Positions 35,740 through 49,160 of a stretch of 64,000 nt of DNA are shown here, piece by piece. The stretch comes from Erigeron canadensis (Eukaryota; Streptophyta; Magnoliopsida; Asterales; Asteraceae), in NCBI RefSeq assembly GCF_010389155.1, contig NC_057767.1, forward strand, positions 28,305,295 through 28,369,294, in the 5' to 3' direction. The translations under genes were made by a program, and so were the position numbers. Within the stretch, counting starts at the first letter, position 1. Each line of letters opens with the position of its first letter. The notes under the pieces were generated by a model. That model was given only the letters and a program-made list of their open reading frames with translations, made no database searches and was not told where the DNA came from.

Positions 35740-36035
35740 TTTTTTTAAAGGTGTGGATAATTTGCTCGCAACATGGGATCTAGCTTACGTTGTTTTAACC
35801 GGGTCCGCGCTAGAGAGCCCCCTCACCCTCAATACCTAGTAGGTGGAGAAACCTCCAACTAAACCGCACGAATGCACGACATTTAATTGGGGTAAAACCT
35901 TGCCCCCTCTGCAGGACTCAAACCTGCTTCACTGGAGGACTTTTTGTGAAATTCCTTTTAAATGTCTTTCCCATGTCTCGAACTCGAGACCTACAGGATG
36001 TAAAGCTGGTGCTCAACCATTAAGCTATAATGGGA
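35740..36035 (-). mobile_element. tRNA-derived SINE-like sequence
   Basis: On the minus strand there is an A-box-like TAGCTTAATGGTTGAG (complement of 36011-36026) followed by GGTCTCGAGTTCGAGAC (complement of about 35975-35991), a B box, then about 200 bases including a second B-box-like AGGTTTGAGTCCTGC and the run GGACCCGGTTAAAACAACG. Ends and target-site duplication are unclear. Confidence 0.55.
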
Positions 36036-36280
36036 AGTACTCTCACGTTGTATCTACAAACAAAGGTCAAATGGTTTATCACTTTATCTGATTCCTTTTA
36101 AAATAGAACCTGAAAACATCTTTAAGGCTAGACGGAGTGCATAGGCAGGAGACCGGTATCGGTTTGAACACCATTCCGACCCTCCGGTACCGCTAGCGTG
36201 GAGATTGACTTGGGGATAGTGGTGCCGGTTTCGCTGCCTATCTATTCGACCGTTACACAATATATATATATATATATATA

Positions 36281-36470
36281 TGGGGATGGTAATATAAGGC
36301 TGTCGGGTATCTAAGCTTAGGTGTGGAACACTCACATATTGTTTTTTTAATCCATAAAAATCATGGGGCCCGTGCATTTATTCATTAAACAATAAATAGT
36401 AAAATATTAGTATGTGAGGAGTTCCACACTTAAGCTTAGGTGCCGGACAGCCTTATATTCCCTTTTCCCA
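36281..36470. mobile_element. TA-flanked inverted-repeat MITE, copy C
   Basis: GGGGATGGTAATATAAGGCTG at the left and, as reverse complement of the right end, GGGAAAAGGGAATATAAGGC are inverted repeats that carry on through CTAAGCTTAGGTGTGGAAC. (TA)n runs border it on both sides (36260-36281 and 36471-36481). Confidence 0.75.
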
Positions 36471-36481
36471 TATATATATAT

Positions 36482-36965
36482 ATTAATGGGGCCCACTAGA
36501 AACAAATCCTTTTTTCTCTTTTCTTCTTCTTCTTTTCTTCTTTCTGTTCGTTTGATTTTTTTTTCCTTTCATTTGAAACAACACATCATCTTTATTGAAG
36601 TTGGAGTTCGTCACCAAGCCGCACGATCACCTCACCGAACCGATGTTGGAGATGGTTTTGGTGCAGAAACGCGTCATTTGTAAGAAATACGGATGACCGA
36701 TGTCTTAGTTTATGTTGTTTATGCTTTTGTTATTTGTGTGTTTGAATAAAACTTTATGTGTTTTATTTATATATTTTAATGGTATTTTTAATTTATTAAA
36801 TAAAATGTTTTAGTTATTATTTGACTAGAAGATAATAAGTAAATTAAATAGAAAAGAGTGGGAATGGACGGGGAGGGATGGTGAGACACTCTCGGGAGAG
36901 AGAGGAGAAAAACCAATATCATATACAAAAGTTACATAAGTTACCCCTAAAACTTCAACAATTTA
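36482..36965. other. Non-coding region upstream of the RING-TRAF gene
   Basis: No gene seen. A CT-rich stretch at 36505-36550 and general AT-richness fit the distal promoter of the next gene. Confidence 0.45.
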
Positions 36966-37158
36966 CAAAAGCAATCCTTCTCTGTCTTACATATCCCTGA
37001 AAACACTCACTCAAGGGGTTAGGGCATCACACAGTTGTCGCCACCGCTCACTGACGCCACCACCGTTCGATCACATCATCACCGTCGATCAAACACCATT
37101 TCATTACACAATTTCATCAATACGATCGTGACCGTTCGTTCTCATTCTTTCCAATAAG
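36966..37158 (+). other. Inferred 5'UTR exon of the RING-TRAF gene
   Basis: The stretch TCGCCACCGCTCACTGACGC to CATTCTTTCCAATAAG is GC-richer than its surroundings and ends in a donor AAG|GTTTTC at 37158/37159. The next exon starts after TTCTAG at about 38173, before the ATG at 38222. That gives a leader intron of about 1 kb. The start of transcription is a guess. Confidence 0.4.
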
Positions 37159-38221
37159 GTTTTCTTTTTTCCTTTTTTTTTTGCCAAAACCCTAGAATTT
37201 AATTTCTTTATTATTCAATATATTATTTTTATGTTTTCTGTAAATGAACCAGGTAACCTATATATATATACGTATATATATGTGTGTTTGTATGTATATA
37301 TATATATAGATACATGTATGTATGAATGTATGTATATGCAAAAGTAATGAAAGCTATAAACTTTATGATTTTCGGTTGCGATAATTCTTATGTTTTTTTA
37401 TTTTTGTGGATTATTTTCTTTCAAATTTACCAGCAGCTAACTAACTTGTTGAATATTAGTGCAAGAATGTGTGTGTTTGTGCTTTCACCATTGCATGTAC
37501 ATTAGGGGGTTAGTTTTGTGCGAAAGAGGTGGCGAATTATAAGTGCTCATAATAAAAAGTTAAAGTAAATCGGAAAAGTTAAGTGAAGGCGAAAAGCTGT
37601 CTTTCGTATGATTAGTGGACATATCACATATGTATATATATTTATTACTCGTGAGGGGTTGGTAAAACCTTAGTGTTATGACTTAGAGCTACTTTTCTCA
37701 TATAGGCAAAGCCGAATATTGTATGAATCATGTTGTGATTTTTTAGATTGTTTGGTAATGTGGTTGCTTTTATCCTAGTTTTGGATGAATTCGGATGGTT
37801 TGCTTTGAGCTTTTATAGGCAGGGTAACTAAAGCAGACCTACGTGTGTAAGTCGTTATGTCGGTTAATGACAAGGTTTTTTTGCTTTTCGAGTTACTTTA
37901 AATGACAGCAATATGAATGAACTTTTACGTGTTCCAAATGGTCACGCACTCACTCCTACTTTAACGCTAATTTATTAATTATTATTAGGGAATGATGGTT
38001 TTTCTTGATCTTGTCTCTTGAATAGTTGGAAGTTTGATTTTGACAATCGCTGCTTTTCTGTGGTTTTATCATTCGTTTAACATTTTAATATGGTGTTTAC
38101 TGATTTTGTTAGGTTCTAGTTTCTACAGCAATTGAACTGAGTGTGTTTTATTAATGCAGTTCTCCGTTTCTAGGTTTGTGCTGATATACCGTGAATGCCC
38201 AAGAGGGTATTTTAACACAAC

Positions 38222-41200
38222 ATGGGTTTTGACAATGAGTGCATTTTAAACATTCAATCTCTTGCCGGCGAGTACTTTTGTCCCGTATGTCGAACACTTG
38301 TCTATCCACATGAAGCAGTCCAGACACAATGCACTCACTTATACTGCAAACCTTGTTTGTCATATGTTGTAAGTAGCACCCAGGCCTGCCCTTATGATGG
38401 ATACTTGGTAACTGAAGCTGGTTCAAAGGTGAAGTTTTCTTATCATTCTTGTATTTTGTTATTTTTTTGTTACTTGATTTTCGATTATTAAATTTATGTA
38501 AAATTCTGCTTTCAGCCACTAATGGAATGCAACAAGGCTCTAGCAGAAACAATTGGGAAAACTACTGTCCATTGCCTTTATCATAGGAGTGGCTGTGTAT
38601 GGCAAGGTCCTTTATCTGATTGCACAACACACTGTTCTGGATGTGCCTTTGGTAATTCTCCAGTTGTATGCAACCGGTGTGGAATTCATATTGTCCATCG
38701 TCAAGTGCAAGAGCATGCGCAGACCTGTAATGCCAATGTAATATGATGCTTTCCTTCGAGTTCATAGTAAAAAACTTCTTTATCTTTTTATCTTAAGTGG
38801 AATTAGGTAGCCTTTGTTTGTCTCCTGGAATGGGATGGAATGGACCTTTCTTGAAGAAATGTGATTCCTTTGATTTGATCCTTTTTTTCATAAAATAATG
38901 TCATGATCGATCTCATCATCTTGTTACCATCTAACATGGAAATTTTATCAATTTTTTTATTCTATTAAGTAAGATGTAAATTAGAGAAATATATGTATTG
39001 TATCTACATGATATGATGTAATGATCCATTTCATCATCTTGCTTATTTCATTCCACTGTTCAGCTCAGTCCATCCAAGCTAACAGACTTTATTATGCTCT
39101 CTTTGGCTTTGTTTGAAGCAGGGTACAAATACTCAGTCACAACCAGGGGGTGAGACTACACAGGTTGCTGCATCATCTGGAGTAACTGTGCCCACAGACC
39201 ATAGCAAGATTGCTAATCAAGCAACAGCACCAGCCTCCCAGCCTCAGGCGTCTCATACTGCTACTGGACCATCTGCTGTTCAAAATGTGAATCAGCCAGC
39301 AACTGTAAATCCTCCACCCCAAGCCATGCCTGCAAATGCTGTGCCAACTCCTGACCAGCAATACTACCAACAATATCAGCAATATTACCAACAGTATCCT
39401 GGCTATGACCCATATCAGCAAGGCTATCAACAGTACTACATGTATCAACAGCCACCAGCTCAGCAATTCCAGCCTCAGCCACAACTTCAGCAGCAACTCC
39501 AAGCCCCTGGACAACTTCAACCTCAGGTCCAGCCCCAAATGCAACCACAGACACAAACTCAAGCTCAATCACAAATTTCAGCTAACGGACAGCCTCAATC
39601 TCTTTATTCTCAGTCAGCTGTCGTTGGATCAAGTCAAAATCAGGCTCAAGTGAATCCTCCACACGCTAACCCAGGTGGTCCGCCCCTTCCGCAAGGTCAC
39701 ATGCCACCGCCGTCATACTCACAAGCACAGCCATATCCTGCTCAAAATCATGCCCAACCACATATGCAAGCACCTCAATTTCAGCAACCTCATCCACAGA
39801 TAAATCATTCTCAACCTTCTCAAGTTCAACCACCACCTTATCCACAAGCGCAACCACAATTTCAACCACATCTCCAGCCTCAACCACAATTGCAACCTCT
39901 TAATCCCCAGCATCCTCCGGTTCAATCTGTAGGTCATCTCCCTTATTCCCAGCAGGCACCTCAACAACAGCATCCTATGCAAGTGCAATCATCTGGGTCG
40001 TTACTCCCAGGTCAGATGCAAGCTCAGTTTCCACCACCACCCCCTCATATGCGTCCTCTTCAACCTCCTCATATGTTGCCACCTCAGCAGCGTCCTATTA
40101 TGCAGCAGGTTCAGCAACCAATGTCTCAACAATATATGCAGCAGCCTCAAACATTTACAGGACAAGCACCCGGTCAACTTCAAGGTCAGCCACACCATGC
40201 TGGTTCTTTTGCACAGCAGATCTCTCAAGTAAATCCACCTGGTCCACCTCAGCCAATGCAACAACTTCCTCTTGGCTATGTTCAACCGCAGCAAGGGACT
40301 GCATTGCCGCCTCATTCGTCTCAAAGCTACATTGGGCAACCTGGTATGTTGAATCAGGGAGGTCAGTCACTGCAATTCCCCCAATCTTCTGTTGTAGCCG
40401 GTATTCCACCTCATGTTAGACCACCACATAATGTAAGCATGACGAATCAGCCACCCGTATATTTAGAGCAGCAACATAACCAATATGCACCGCCCGCAAG
40501 AAGAGCGGAAGACAGGTCACCTTCCTTGAAGAAACATGAGCCAGTGGCTAATGATTCTGGAGCTAATGTTAAGGATGTAAAATCTGAAGCTGTTATTAAT
40601 GATGAACGCAAGTCTGGAAATGGAGGTGATATTGACCAGAGAAAAGATGAGAGCAGAGATGGTGATTCCATGCTTTTACAAAGAGTGAAAGAAGAGAGCA
40701 AAGAGCGTACAATAGATCATTCTCCTGGTGGCAAGTCTAGTCAAAATAAAACCGAGGATGGGGGAGCTTCCACCACCGACTCTGAGGTTAAGAATGGAAA
40801 TGCTCAACAAGGCCAAATTGGTGATGTGTCTGGTGGATTTCCAAGCAAGGGCACTGAACATGGAAGATCTCCACATCCTCACATGCCTCATGGGCATTCT
40901 GGGCAGCAACAAAGACCTGCTGCACCTGCAAGTCATTTACGGCCTCTGGGGCCTGGTTATTTTCCCCATCCAGGTGAGCATTTCCATCCACCTGGTCCAA
41001 GCCAACATGGTCCTTTCCCGTCCGAGGGCCCTTTCAGTGGACCACCTGGTCCTGGATCTACTATTTATGGTAATGACAGCAGGAGTTATGATCTAAGGCC
41101 ACCACTCGGTAATGTACCCCATCCACATGGGCCTGATCCACGTCTTCTTGGTCCGATGGAATCTGATATGTACCAAAACCAGAGGCCCCCTCATTATGAT

Positions 41201-42526
41201 AGTAGACGTCCAGATTCATACTTATCTGGAAATGTTGACAGAGGACCTTATGGGCAGCCTTTTGGTGTTGAATCAAATTCTACGAGGATGAACGGTGGAC
41301 CACCACTAAGTCATGACTCGTCATTAGCACCTGGTTTTCGTGATCACAACTTTAAAAATCCTGATGCTTTTCCTATGGGACCGACTCGTTACCATGATCA
41401 AGGCGAGCTTAAGGGAACTCTGAAACAGTTCCCTGGCCCCCCTCATTTAGGCAGTGAGGGTTCCCCGAAATTTGGGAATCACTCATCAAGGCCAATAGGC
41501 GTGGACGGACCATCAAGGTTTCTTGATAAAGACCCCCATGGATACGACTATCATTCTGCTGATGGTTTGCATCCTGGTGATTCTGGTGGAAGACCACTTC
41601 CTGTAAGTATACATGATGATAACAGAGGGAGGTTCGATAATAACCGCCACAACCCTGATTTTTTTGGACCAATGCATGGTTTTGGTCGGCATAACAGGGA
41701 CCGTTTACCACCTGGTAGTCCAGGAAATCCATCACGTCCATTTAGGGGACCACACAATGTCGATTTCGATGGCAGGGAGATGGAAAGACACCCATTTGGT
41801 AATAGATTCCCAATGGGGCCTCCTGGTCACATGCATAGAGGGGAGTTTGATGGCCCGCCACAGCCAAGAAGTGGTGAACCTTTTGGCCCGAGAGGTCGCG
41901 GTGAGCCTGGTATTGGCTTCTTTCAAGAATATGGTCGACCTGGGGAATCAAATGGGCCTGGAGGCTTCTCTCATCAACCACCTTTTGGAGAATTATACGG
42001 CATCAAGTCAACTGGCCCACATTTGGGCGAACCAGGTTTTAGAAGTAGCTATTCCCGTCAGGGGTTCCCAAGTGATGGTGGATTTTTTGCAGTAAGTCTT
42101 ATATACCTTGTTAAGCAGAATGACTATCATATAATCCTCCCTACAAATGGAAGTGTTGAGTGTCTATAATTTGTCTTTTAGGGTGGGCCTGATTCATTTG
42201 ACCCTTTAAGGAAGAGAAAAACTTCAAGTATGGGTTGGTGTCGCATTTGCAAAGTTGATTGTGAAAGTGTGGAAGGTCTGGATATGCATGGTCAAACACG
42301 CGAACACCAGAGGATGTCTATGGATATGGTCATTAGCATCAAGCAGAAGAATGCTAAGAAACAAAAGTAAGTCCTATTTTGGTCTTTTTCATGCAATAAT
42401 TGGTTGTTTTGTAGATTAAACCCTTGTTTTTTCGGATGATGTAGAGCATTTAATGACCATTCTCCACATGAGGAGGCAAGCAAGTTCAGAAAACCAGAGA
42501 GTAACGCCCGAGCTAATATGTCTTAG
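38222..42526 (+). CDS. RING / TRAF-type zinc finger protein with long Gln/Pro-rich region and C-terminal C2H2 finger
   Basis: Exons 38222-38428, 38516-38737, 39122-42091, 42182-42366 and 42445-42526 join in frame to 3666 bases, 1221 residues. A RING of C3HC3D type comes first (C20, C23, C37, H39, C42, C45, C56, D59), as in TRAF proteins, followed by a TRAF-type zinc finger (about 70-143) rich in Cys and His. Residues 144 to about 490 are Gln/Pro-rich, prion-like low complexity (YYQQYQQYYQQYPGYDPYQQ and many QPQ). About 490-600 is charged, and about 600-1130 is rich in Pro, Gly, His and Arg (HNRDRLPPGSPG type). The end has a matrin/U1-type C2H2 finger (C1153, C1156, H1169, H1175). RING plus TRAF finger suggests an E3 ubiquitin ligase; the RG/PQ-rich region and U1-type finger suggest RNA or nuclear partners. 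Plants have single-copy proteins annotated as TRAF-type zinc finger family, but I do not know a proven function. Confidence 0.88.
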
Positions 42527-42900
42527 GTGCTGAAGGTTGAGTTGAGGACGGATCAAAGCAGTATCGTCTTTGGTAATTTTACATGTAGCAATTGGTGAGT
42601 CAGATGCTCTCTTGTATGGTTTATGCTTGTTTTGAATTTCAGGTTGCTGCTTTGTTATTCAAGATGGTTTTTGGGAATTAGGAGTTCTGTTGAAACTTAG
42701 GCTGGTTTTGTTTCACCATCTTGATATTTGGTAGCTCTTTGCAGAGCTGTTCTTAGATATGTGGTTTCTATATGAGCTTTTAGTTTGATCAAGTATTCCT
42801 TTGTCTGAAATTGGTTCTAGTTTATTATGCCGGTTATGTGTTCTAGTTTGATGTGACCATCATACCAATAGTAAGATTTGCCGTATAGTTGAGTACTAAC
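42527..42900 (+). other. 3'UTR and flank of the RING-TRAF gene
   Basis: Follows the TAG at 42524-42526. No single clear polyadenylation signal was picked. Confidence 0.5.
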
Positions 42901-45900
42901 ACAAACGAGGGCAGCCCAACATTTTTATTTATTTATTGGCTAAACCACTGTGATTGAGACACCCAGAGATGCCTTGAATGACTTGCATAGAGCTTTGTAG
43001 AATCATGTTAAGGGTGAAGTAGATTCAAGTCAAAATTTAGAACCACAGATGTGATACACGTATATGTTTATATTCTTTTTTACCCTGGATACTCATGTAT
43101 TACATCATATCTTGGTCTGTAATCCCTCTGGAGGTATTCACCAGTAATGGCTGCTTGGTTGTTCTGGTACCATTTTTTGGGTATTTGATGTCGTTATTCT
43201 ATGCATGATCTACAATCGCCATTATCAAATCGTTACAACATTGTTTCTACTTTTTCACTATTACTAGGTTTTGTCTGGAAAACTCTAGTGGTTAATGAAC
43301 ACGTTAAGATGGAAATATACTCAAATATTACAGAGTAACTTATATCTTGGGACATGACTGTCTAAGTGTCTAGAAGATAAAGATTACATGATCATGTTGT
43401 GCCAGGATAGTAGATAAGAACCCTGTCACACTCGTTACAGCTTATTGATTCTTTTTCCGGAACTTTCTGTCCTCTATCATAGTCTCAAAAGTACAATGTT
43501 CTCTTGAAGTTAACAATCTAACTAATTAAAAGCGCTAAAGTGTTTCATTTTATCATTGACTTGGAGGAATATGAAATTACAAATACATTTTAAGCAGGAT
43601 TGTCTGACATAACTTCAACCTTTTGATATTATATATAGATTAACAGCTGGATCAGAAGCATCGGATCCATCATCGTTCACTTGGGGGAATCTGAAACTAC
43701 ATATAAGTTTAGTGTGATTTTGTCTGATTTGCACTTTTTGATCCTGAAGCTACATATAAATTTAGTGTGGAATTTGTCTGATTTGCATTTTTTGACATCA
43801 AATATAGATTAACATCCGCATAGTATCTGGAACTTTGACCTCCTATGCGCATACAGCATACTAGTATACTACTCTTTGGATAAGCCTATGCAGGTCATGA
43901 ATGCTGCATGTCGTTTGTATATTTATTGAATTTTGTGTGGTTATACAATTTTACAGACCAGATAGCTTAACAATGATTTTGCTCAAATTTTGTCTGTATA
44001 TTGCTGTTAGCTTCTGATACCTAGAATGCAATTTCTTTGTCACAAAATAATCTGATCTAGGTGTCCCACATGCAATGACAAAAAGAAACAACCATAGGCT
44101 TTTGAAGAGTCAACCCCCTACATATAGGCTCTGGTATTGATCTTTAGCAACACACAAAATGTTTAAAATTTTCTATATATAACTCCCGATCATTCATAGT
44201 GAATTGTATTGTAATTGTGCTTATCTATGTAAAATATCAAATTGGGGTCTCAAAACGTTTTAGTGTCTGCTTTTGTTTCCCTCCTTCGAGTGGAAACCAT
44301 TTTACTCTTCGTATTGGATCTGGTTCATTTTTTATACAAAACAGACAATCAAAAAGCTGATATTTTCCTGGGGAGAGATTTACTTGCAAATTTTGTTAGT
44401 AAGGATTTATTCAGTGCAGTGTGAACACCGTCTCTTGAACTTTGGTAGCTTTTGATGTCTTTCTAGAAGTTCCTTACTATCTCACCTTGTTGAATGCTAT
44501 CATTTCTTTGGTTGCCAACATATTTCGTATTCTTAACTGCCTTTCATGTATCTCCCTTTTTGTATTGGCTTGCGTAGCTCGGTTAAACACTGTTCTTGCC
44601 AGGTGAGAATTCTGATTAAGGAGTCGAGACTTCTATGAAGGCATGTGGTGCTAATGAGCAGTGACCAATTAGTTAACAAATATAATTGGAATGACGAGGC
44701 AGTACAATGTCTTGGTGTGTGTGTCTGTGTGAGTATTTACGTATATATACATCTTTATGTGTGGTCATCGGGACTGGATAAGGTCTTAGTTAGTTTTAGC
44801 GCCATATAAGGAAGAAATCAAAGCTTTATGCACAACAAGATGGTAACAATAGCTATATACAATCTTAGAACTGTGAATCTTATATTCAAGACCTTAAAGC
44901 AAATTTATGGTTCTTCCAAAAAAAGTCAACTTAAAGTCTTTAATATCTATATATTTTCATTGATCCCAATGGTGATCCAATATGCTAATGCAGACAATAG
45001 TGCATTTAGATAATGTCTACCAACTGTATATTATGCTGTGATGTTTCTGCTTAGAGAAGATTACGAACTGATTGCAATAGAAGTGTCTAGAAAGAAACAT
45101 CACGGGGTATTTTCACGATTGTAGAAGTAAACTTGCACAAGATTGTCATCGAGTGCAAGTTAACTTTAAGTTTGATTGTTCATTAATGATTTGTAACTAA
45201 AGACACTAGAGAATAGCTGTTAGGAAAACCTTGAGGCCTTAGCGGTTGAACTGTCGAATAAATAATGAATTTGGTTGGATAACTTAGCAAGATGTTTATT
45301 AGTGAAACATGAATAACTTATTTTTAAACGAATGCAATACAAACTACTAGATACACCATTAGATATATCTTCAAATGTAGAAACAAGGTTAGCAATGCAA
45401 ATGTGACAATTAAAAGTTTTCTTTTGAGTTATTTTTTTGGCATCCTTTATTTACTAGCTTCTTACTAAAGGCAGACAATAAGGAATCTTATTCTTGAACA
45501 ACCAAGACATGAAAGGCGAAGTATTGACACATAGTTGCTTTTTAGTTTTGTTTTATATTATCTTTTACTTTTTAGAACCAAATGCATTGTATAATTTTTC
45601 TTTATTTTTTTTTCCTAATATTTTTGTCATGCTACTCTCTAATACGTCCATATTTCTACTAGGCATAGACACCATTGGCTTATTATATACTGGGACAGTT
45701 AGGTTATTAGACAATGAAATGTACAGAGGAATAGTGCAATTCGGACACTAGTTTAGCTTTGAGAAAATGAATGGATAGTTCACAAAAGATGCCAACGTCT
45801 CTAAATAACTGGAAGAACTTATTTAAAATTCATCACTTAATACTTTGGTGACCGGCATTTAGCACTAAATATATTGATATTTACTATATGTATCTGGTGT

Positions 45901-48607
45901 CGATTACAGAAGCCTGTAGCTTGAAGATATTGGGAAGATGCACCACTAAGGCAAATTGTAGAAAATGTTTCTTCCATTAGCGACATATTATATAGTTGAT
46001 CTAGGCTGTAACCTAATTTTTAAGCTGGTCCTCCCACCTAGTGTCATTTTTTTAATCTATAGAAGGAACATACAGATAGTTCTTGGTTTCTTGATTCTTA
46101 ATTAACATATTTATTCTCGGACGTTCTATTAACTTGTACATTGCTTTCACATTGCTGAATCGTTGAATTTGGAGAACAATGCTGCGTTGTATCTTATTAA
46201 ATCATTCTGTCAGGAATATGTCCTTGAGACTGTAAGATAATATAGGTAGGAGTAATAAATGCTTACTGAAAAGGCAGGCATATCCTTCAGATACACCAAG
46301 TGATTGAGAACTTCATTTATAGTTCAACTTTTTATGCTTAGGTTGAGGGTCTGAAAATGGTGGTTTTTATCGTTATATATCAAATCTTAGCCTTCGGTTA
46401 CTGTTTTATAATTTTGCCAAAGTAGTTTTAATAAGAATGAGGGGTGGATTTTGATTGATGAAGATTTGAATAAGAGAAATGTAGTAGGGGGACGAGTGGT
46501 ATCCTGATTTTGGTATGTTGGAACTTAAAGATACTTATTTAGTGATTCTGAAATACTATAGGCAATTTTGGAAGCACTATAACATTTTTAGTGCTGCTCC
46601 AAATGTTAACATTGTCAATCTAATTAGCAGACAGTACTGAGACCCTTTATGTTCATGGAATCTTATACAAAGTTTGAGACCTGTTGTTTTCTGGCAGTGT
46701 TTCTGGTTCCCTTTTCACTTGAATTAACATTGCTGTTAGATGTTTAGAAGGTTACAATATCATGTAGTTTTCCGCTTTCAGATAAAATCACATATATACT
46801 TGGTCTTGTAGACCGTTTATTGATATTTCATCTATAGTTGACATGTGAGCTGGAATTAGTTTTAGTCGGAATGGATGATTGGGAATAGTTGTTGATGAAA
46901 GAGTATATAAGAGAATATTTGCTTACAAATAAACAGGTCCTTAGCATTGAGCTTTGATAACATGACAGACTTATAATTTTGTGTAATCGGCCTAATTCAC
47001 TTTTAGTAAAGAATGACCTTTCCTCGTATGGAGATCCCTATTTGATTTGTATGTATTTTAGAAGTGACTTTAAGAAACCTGATTCCTTATAAGCCACATA
47101 ATGCAACTGTAGAACTTTAAATTCTTCCAAGAAATATGTTCACTTTGGGCTATATATTATATATGTCCAATTATTCAGCTAGGTGAAATGAACACAAATA
47201 AGAAAGCATATAATCTGTCCATCCATGTGAATAAGTTGAGTTGGTGAAAAAAATCCTAGTAATGTAACGTAAATGGTGGAAATAAAATCTGAAACTAGAA
47301 ACCACTTGAGCTATAAGATAAAATAATGAAATCACTCTCAAGTTTATATGCACAGTGCCCGGAATTAGGAATGATGAAAGTTTGGTGCTTATTATAGTTG
47401 TTTGTAGCTGGTGTAATCCTAGGAATAGAGCATCTCCTGGTAGTTAAATTTGCCTTTGTTAGCAAACGCATTGAGACTTGAAATAAAACAGTTCTGATAG
47501 CGTTACCCTAGCTCAAGTTATAGTTTATTTTATGAGATTTTTTATGACAATGTCTTCTAATTCCACGACGAGTGTCTTCTTGCTTGTGTGAAGCATTCTT
47601 CCCGGTGCACTATCTTTGAAAGGCTTTCAACTTACGGCCACAGTATACACTTGTTGATGAAGGCCTCATTTTTGAGGTGGATTGTTTATTCAAATATTGT
47701 AATTGAATTTAATACTTTTAATTTGTATTTTATTTAGATTAGATGGTTTGTTATTATTCTTTTGTCGTGTATGGAAACAAACCATTGTTTGTTGAATTAT
47801 ATAAACCGATATAGATGCAAATCATTTGCATGGGTAACATAATTTATCTTTAACAAAATTGTTGTATGGAAATATTAGTGTTTCGCAAAGTATTAACAAG
47901 TGGTTGTTTTGGTTTACCAATTAATGTCCATCTTTACCTCTTTTTTTGAACGGGCCATTCTTTACTTTTACTAGCAATAAAAGTAACAAATCTAATAAAT
48001 TAAAGGGTTATTAAATCTTTATATGCATAGTTAAGGTACTTTATTTTTGATGGTCTTTCTTTATCTTACTCACTTCATCAATAAATCTAAACTACAGGTA
48101 CTTAAGTACATGATCATGTATATATTATACGACAATAGTATCAGCGTGTTGCGGCGGAATTTTATAACTAATTTCTGGATAAATACATTGGATACAAAGT
48201 GTGTCAGAAATATTAATTAATGTTAATTAAATTATAATCAATTATAATTTGATAACAAAAATAATGAACTAAAATAATAAAAAAAAAAAACCAATATAAT
48301 ATTTAGAATAGTGTTGTAGTGTGTATATGAGCATTTTAAAAACCATAATGATGCTAAAAAGAGCATTTTGAGAAAAAAAATATGTTTAAAGTCTTAATCC
48401 AATTCTTTACAAGAGATTAAATAATTAAAGATTAGTAGACGTTCTTTTGTCATTCATCATATTGTTAAACGATATTTAGAAAGACAATGATTCATATTCT
48501 TAAAATAATCTCTTAATATCTTTGTATAATGTATTATGACATGTGGGTTTTTGTTTTTGCAAATATTAACGGTTTAGAATTCAGTGCGATTGTATACTGA
48601 CCTTAAC
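42901..48607. other. 5.7-kb intergenic region without a recognised gene
   Basis: Only short, AT-rich chance frames occur on both strands. Apart from the tandem repeat at 43550-43815, no structured repeat, RNA gene or transposon end was recognised. Base composition is close to that of the introns, less AT-rich than 30-34 kb, so an unrecognised non-coding RNA gene is possible but nothing supports it directly. Confidence 0.5.
43550..43815 (+). repeat. Diverged tandem repeat
   Basis: A unit containing ACTTGG[AG]GGAAT[AC]TGAAA, then TACATATAA[GA]TTTAGTGTG, then TTGTCTGATTTGCA[CT]TTTT is present about three times (from 43555, 43676 and 43747), the first and last copies ending in ATATAGATTAACA. Confidence 0.65.
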
Positions 48608-48616
48608 ATATATATA

Positions 48617-49160
48617 CTAGCAAGATGGGTATCCACATAATGTGGCGACGGTGGCGGCAATGAGTGGTGCTGGTGGCGGTGATGGTAACGATGTGGTTAT
48701 TAATCTAAAATTAATTGACGTACATGGTAGTGTAGTTATTTTATGGTTAAGAGATAATATATCTTTTATAAATAACTTTATTAAGAATATTATAGCGATA
48801 TTATGCATAAATATTTAAATTAATTAATAAAAGAGATGGATAGTTTGGATAAATATGGATGTAAAATATTTTAGGGATATATTTGGTAGATTTAGTGTGT
48901 GAGTTAAGAATGTGTTGAAAATTAAGGTATTTTTGATATTTTAAAAGTAGATAGTTGAAAATAGGGGAGAGTAATTTGTTTATTAATACGAGCATAGTAC
49001 CCGTGCAATGCAGCGACAGTAATGGGGAAGACAGTCTTCTTTATTAGGGATTTTGGGTAGTTATGTAAAGAAAAAAAACAAAAAAGTCTAAAGGCAAATA
49101 AGGTATTTCAAAGATAGAAATATGTATTAAGGGGGGGGGATTTGCTTTATATGGGAGTAG
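48617..49160 (-). mobile_element. Two head-to-tail Helitron-like copies (minus strand)
   Basis: Read on the minus strand, copy 1 (about 49160-48986) runs from TCTACTCCCATATAAAGCAA to the GC-rich end GCATTGCACGGGTACTATGCTC; copy 2 (about 48985-48617) runs from ATTAATAAACAAATTACTCT to the hairpin CCACATTATGTGG, then ATACCCATCTTG and CTAGT. Copy 2 carries the intact site homologous to the hAT insertion site at 29421. Confidence 0.55.

Noticed and set aside
35930..36030. True tRNA gene
   Set aside because: Box-like motifs only; acceptor stem arms do not pair.
39173..40409. Long minus-strand open frames opposite the RING-TRAF gene
   Set aside because: They are mirror frames of the Gln/Pro-rich exon; the plus strand has the splice sites, domains and continuous 990-codon exon.
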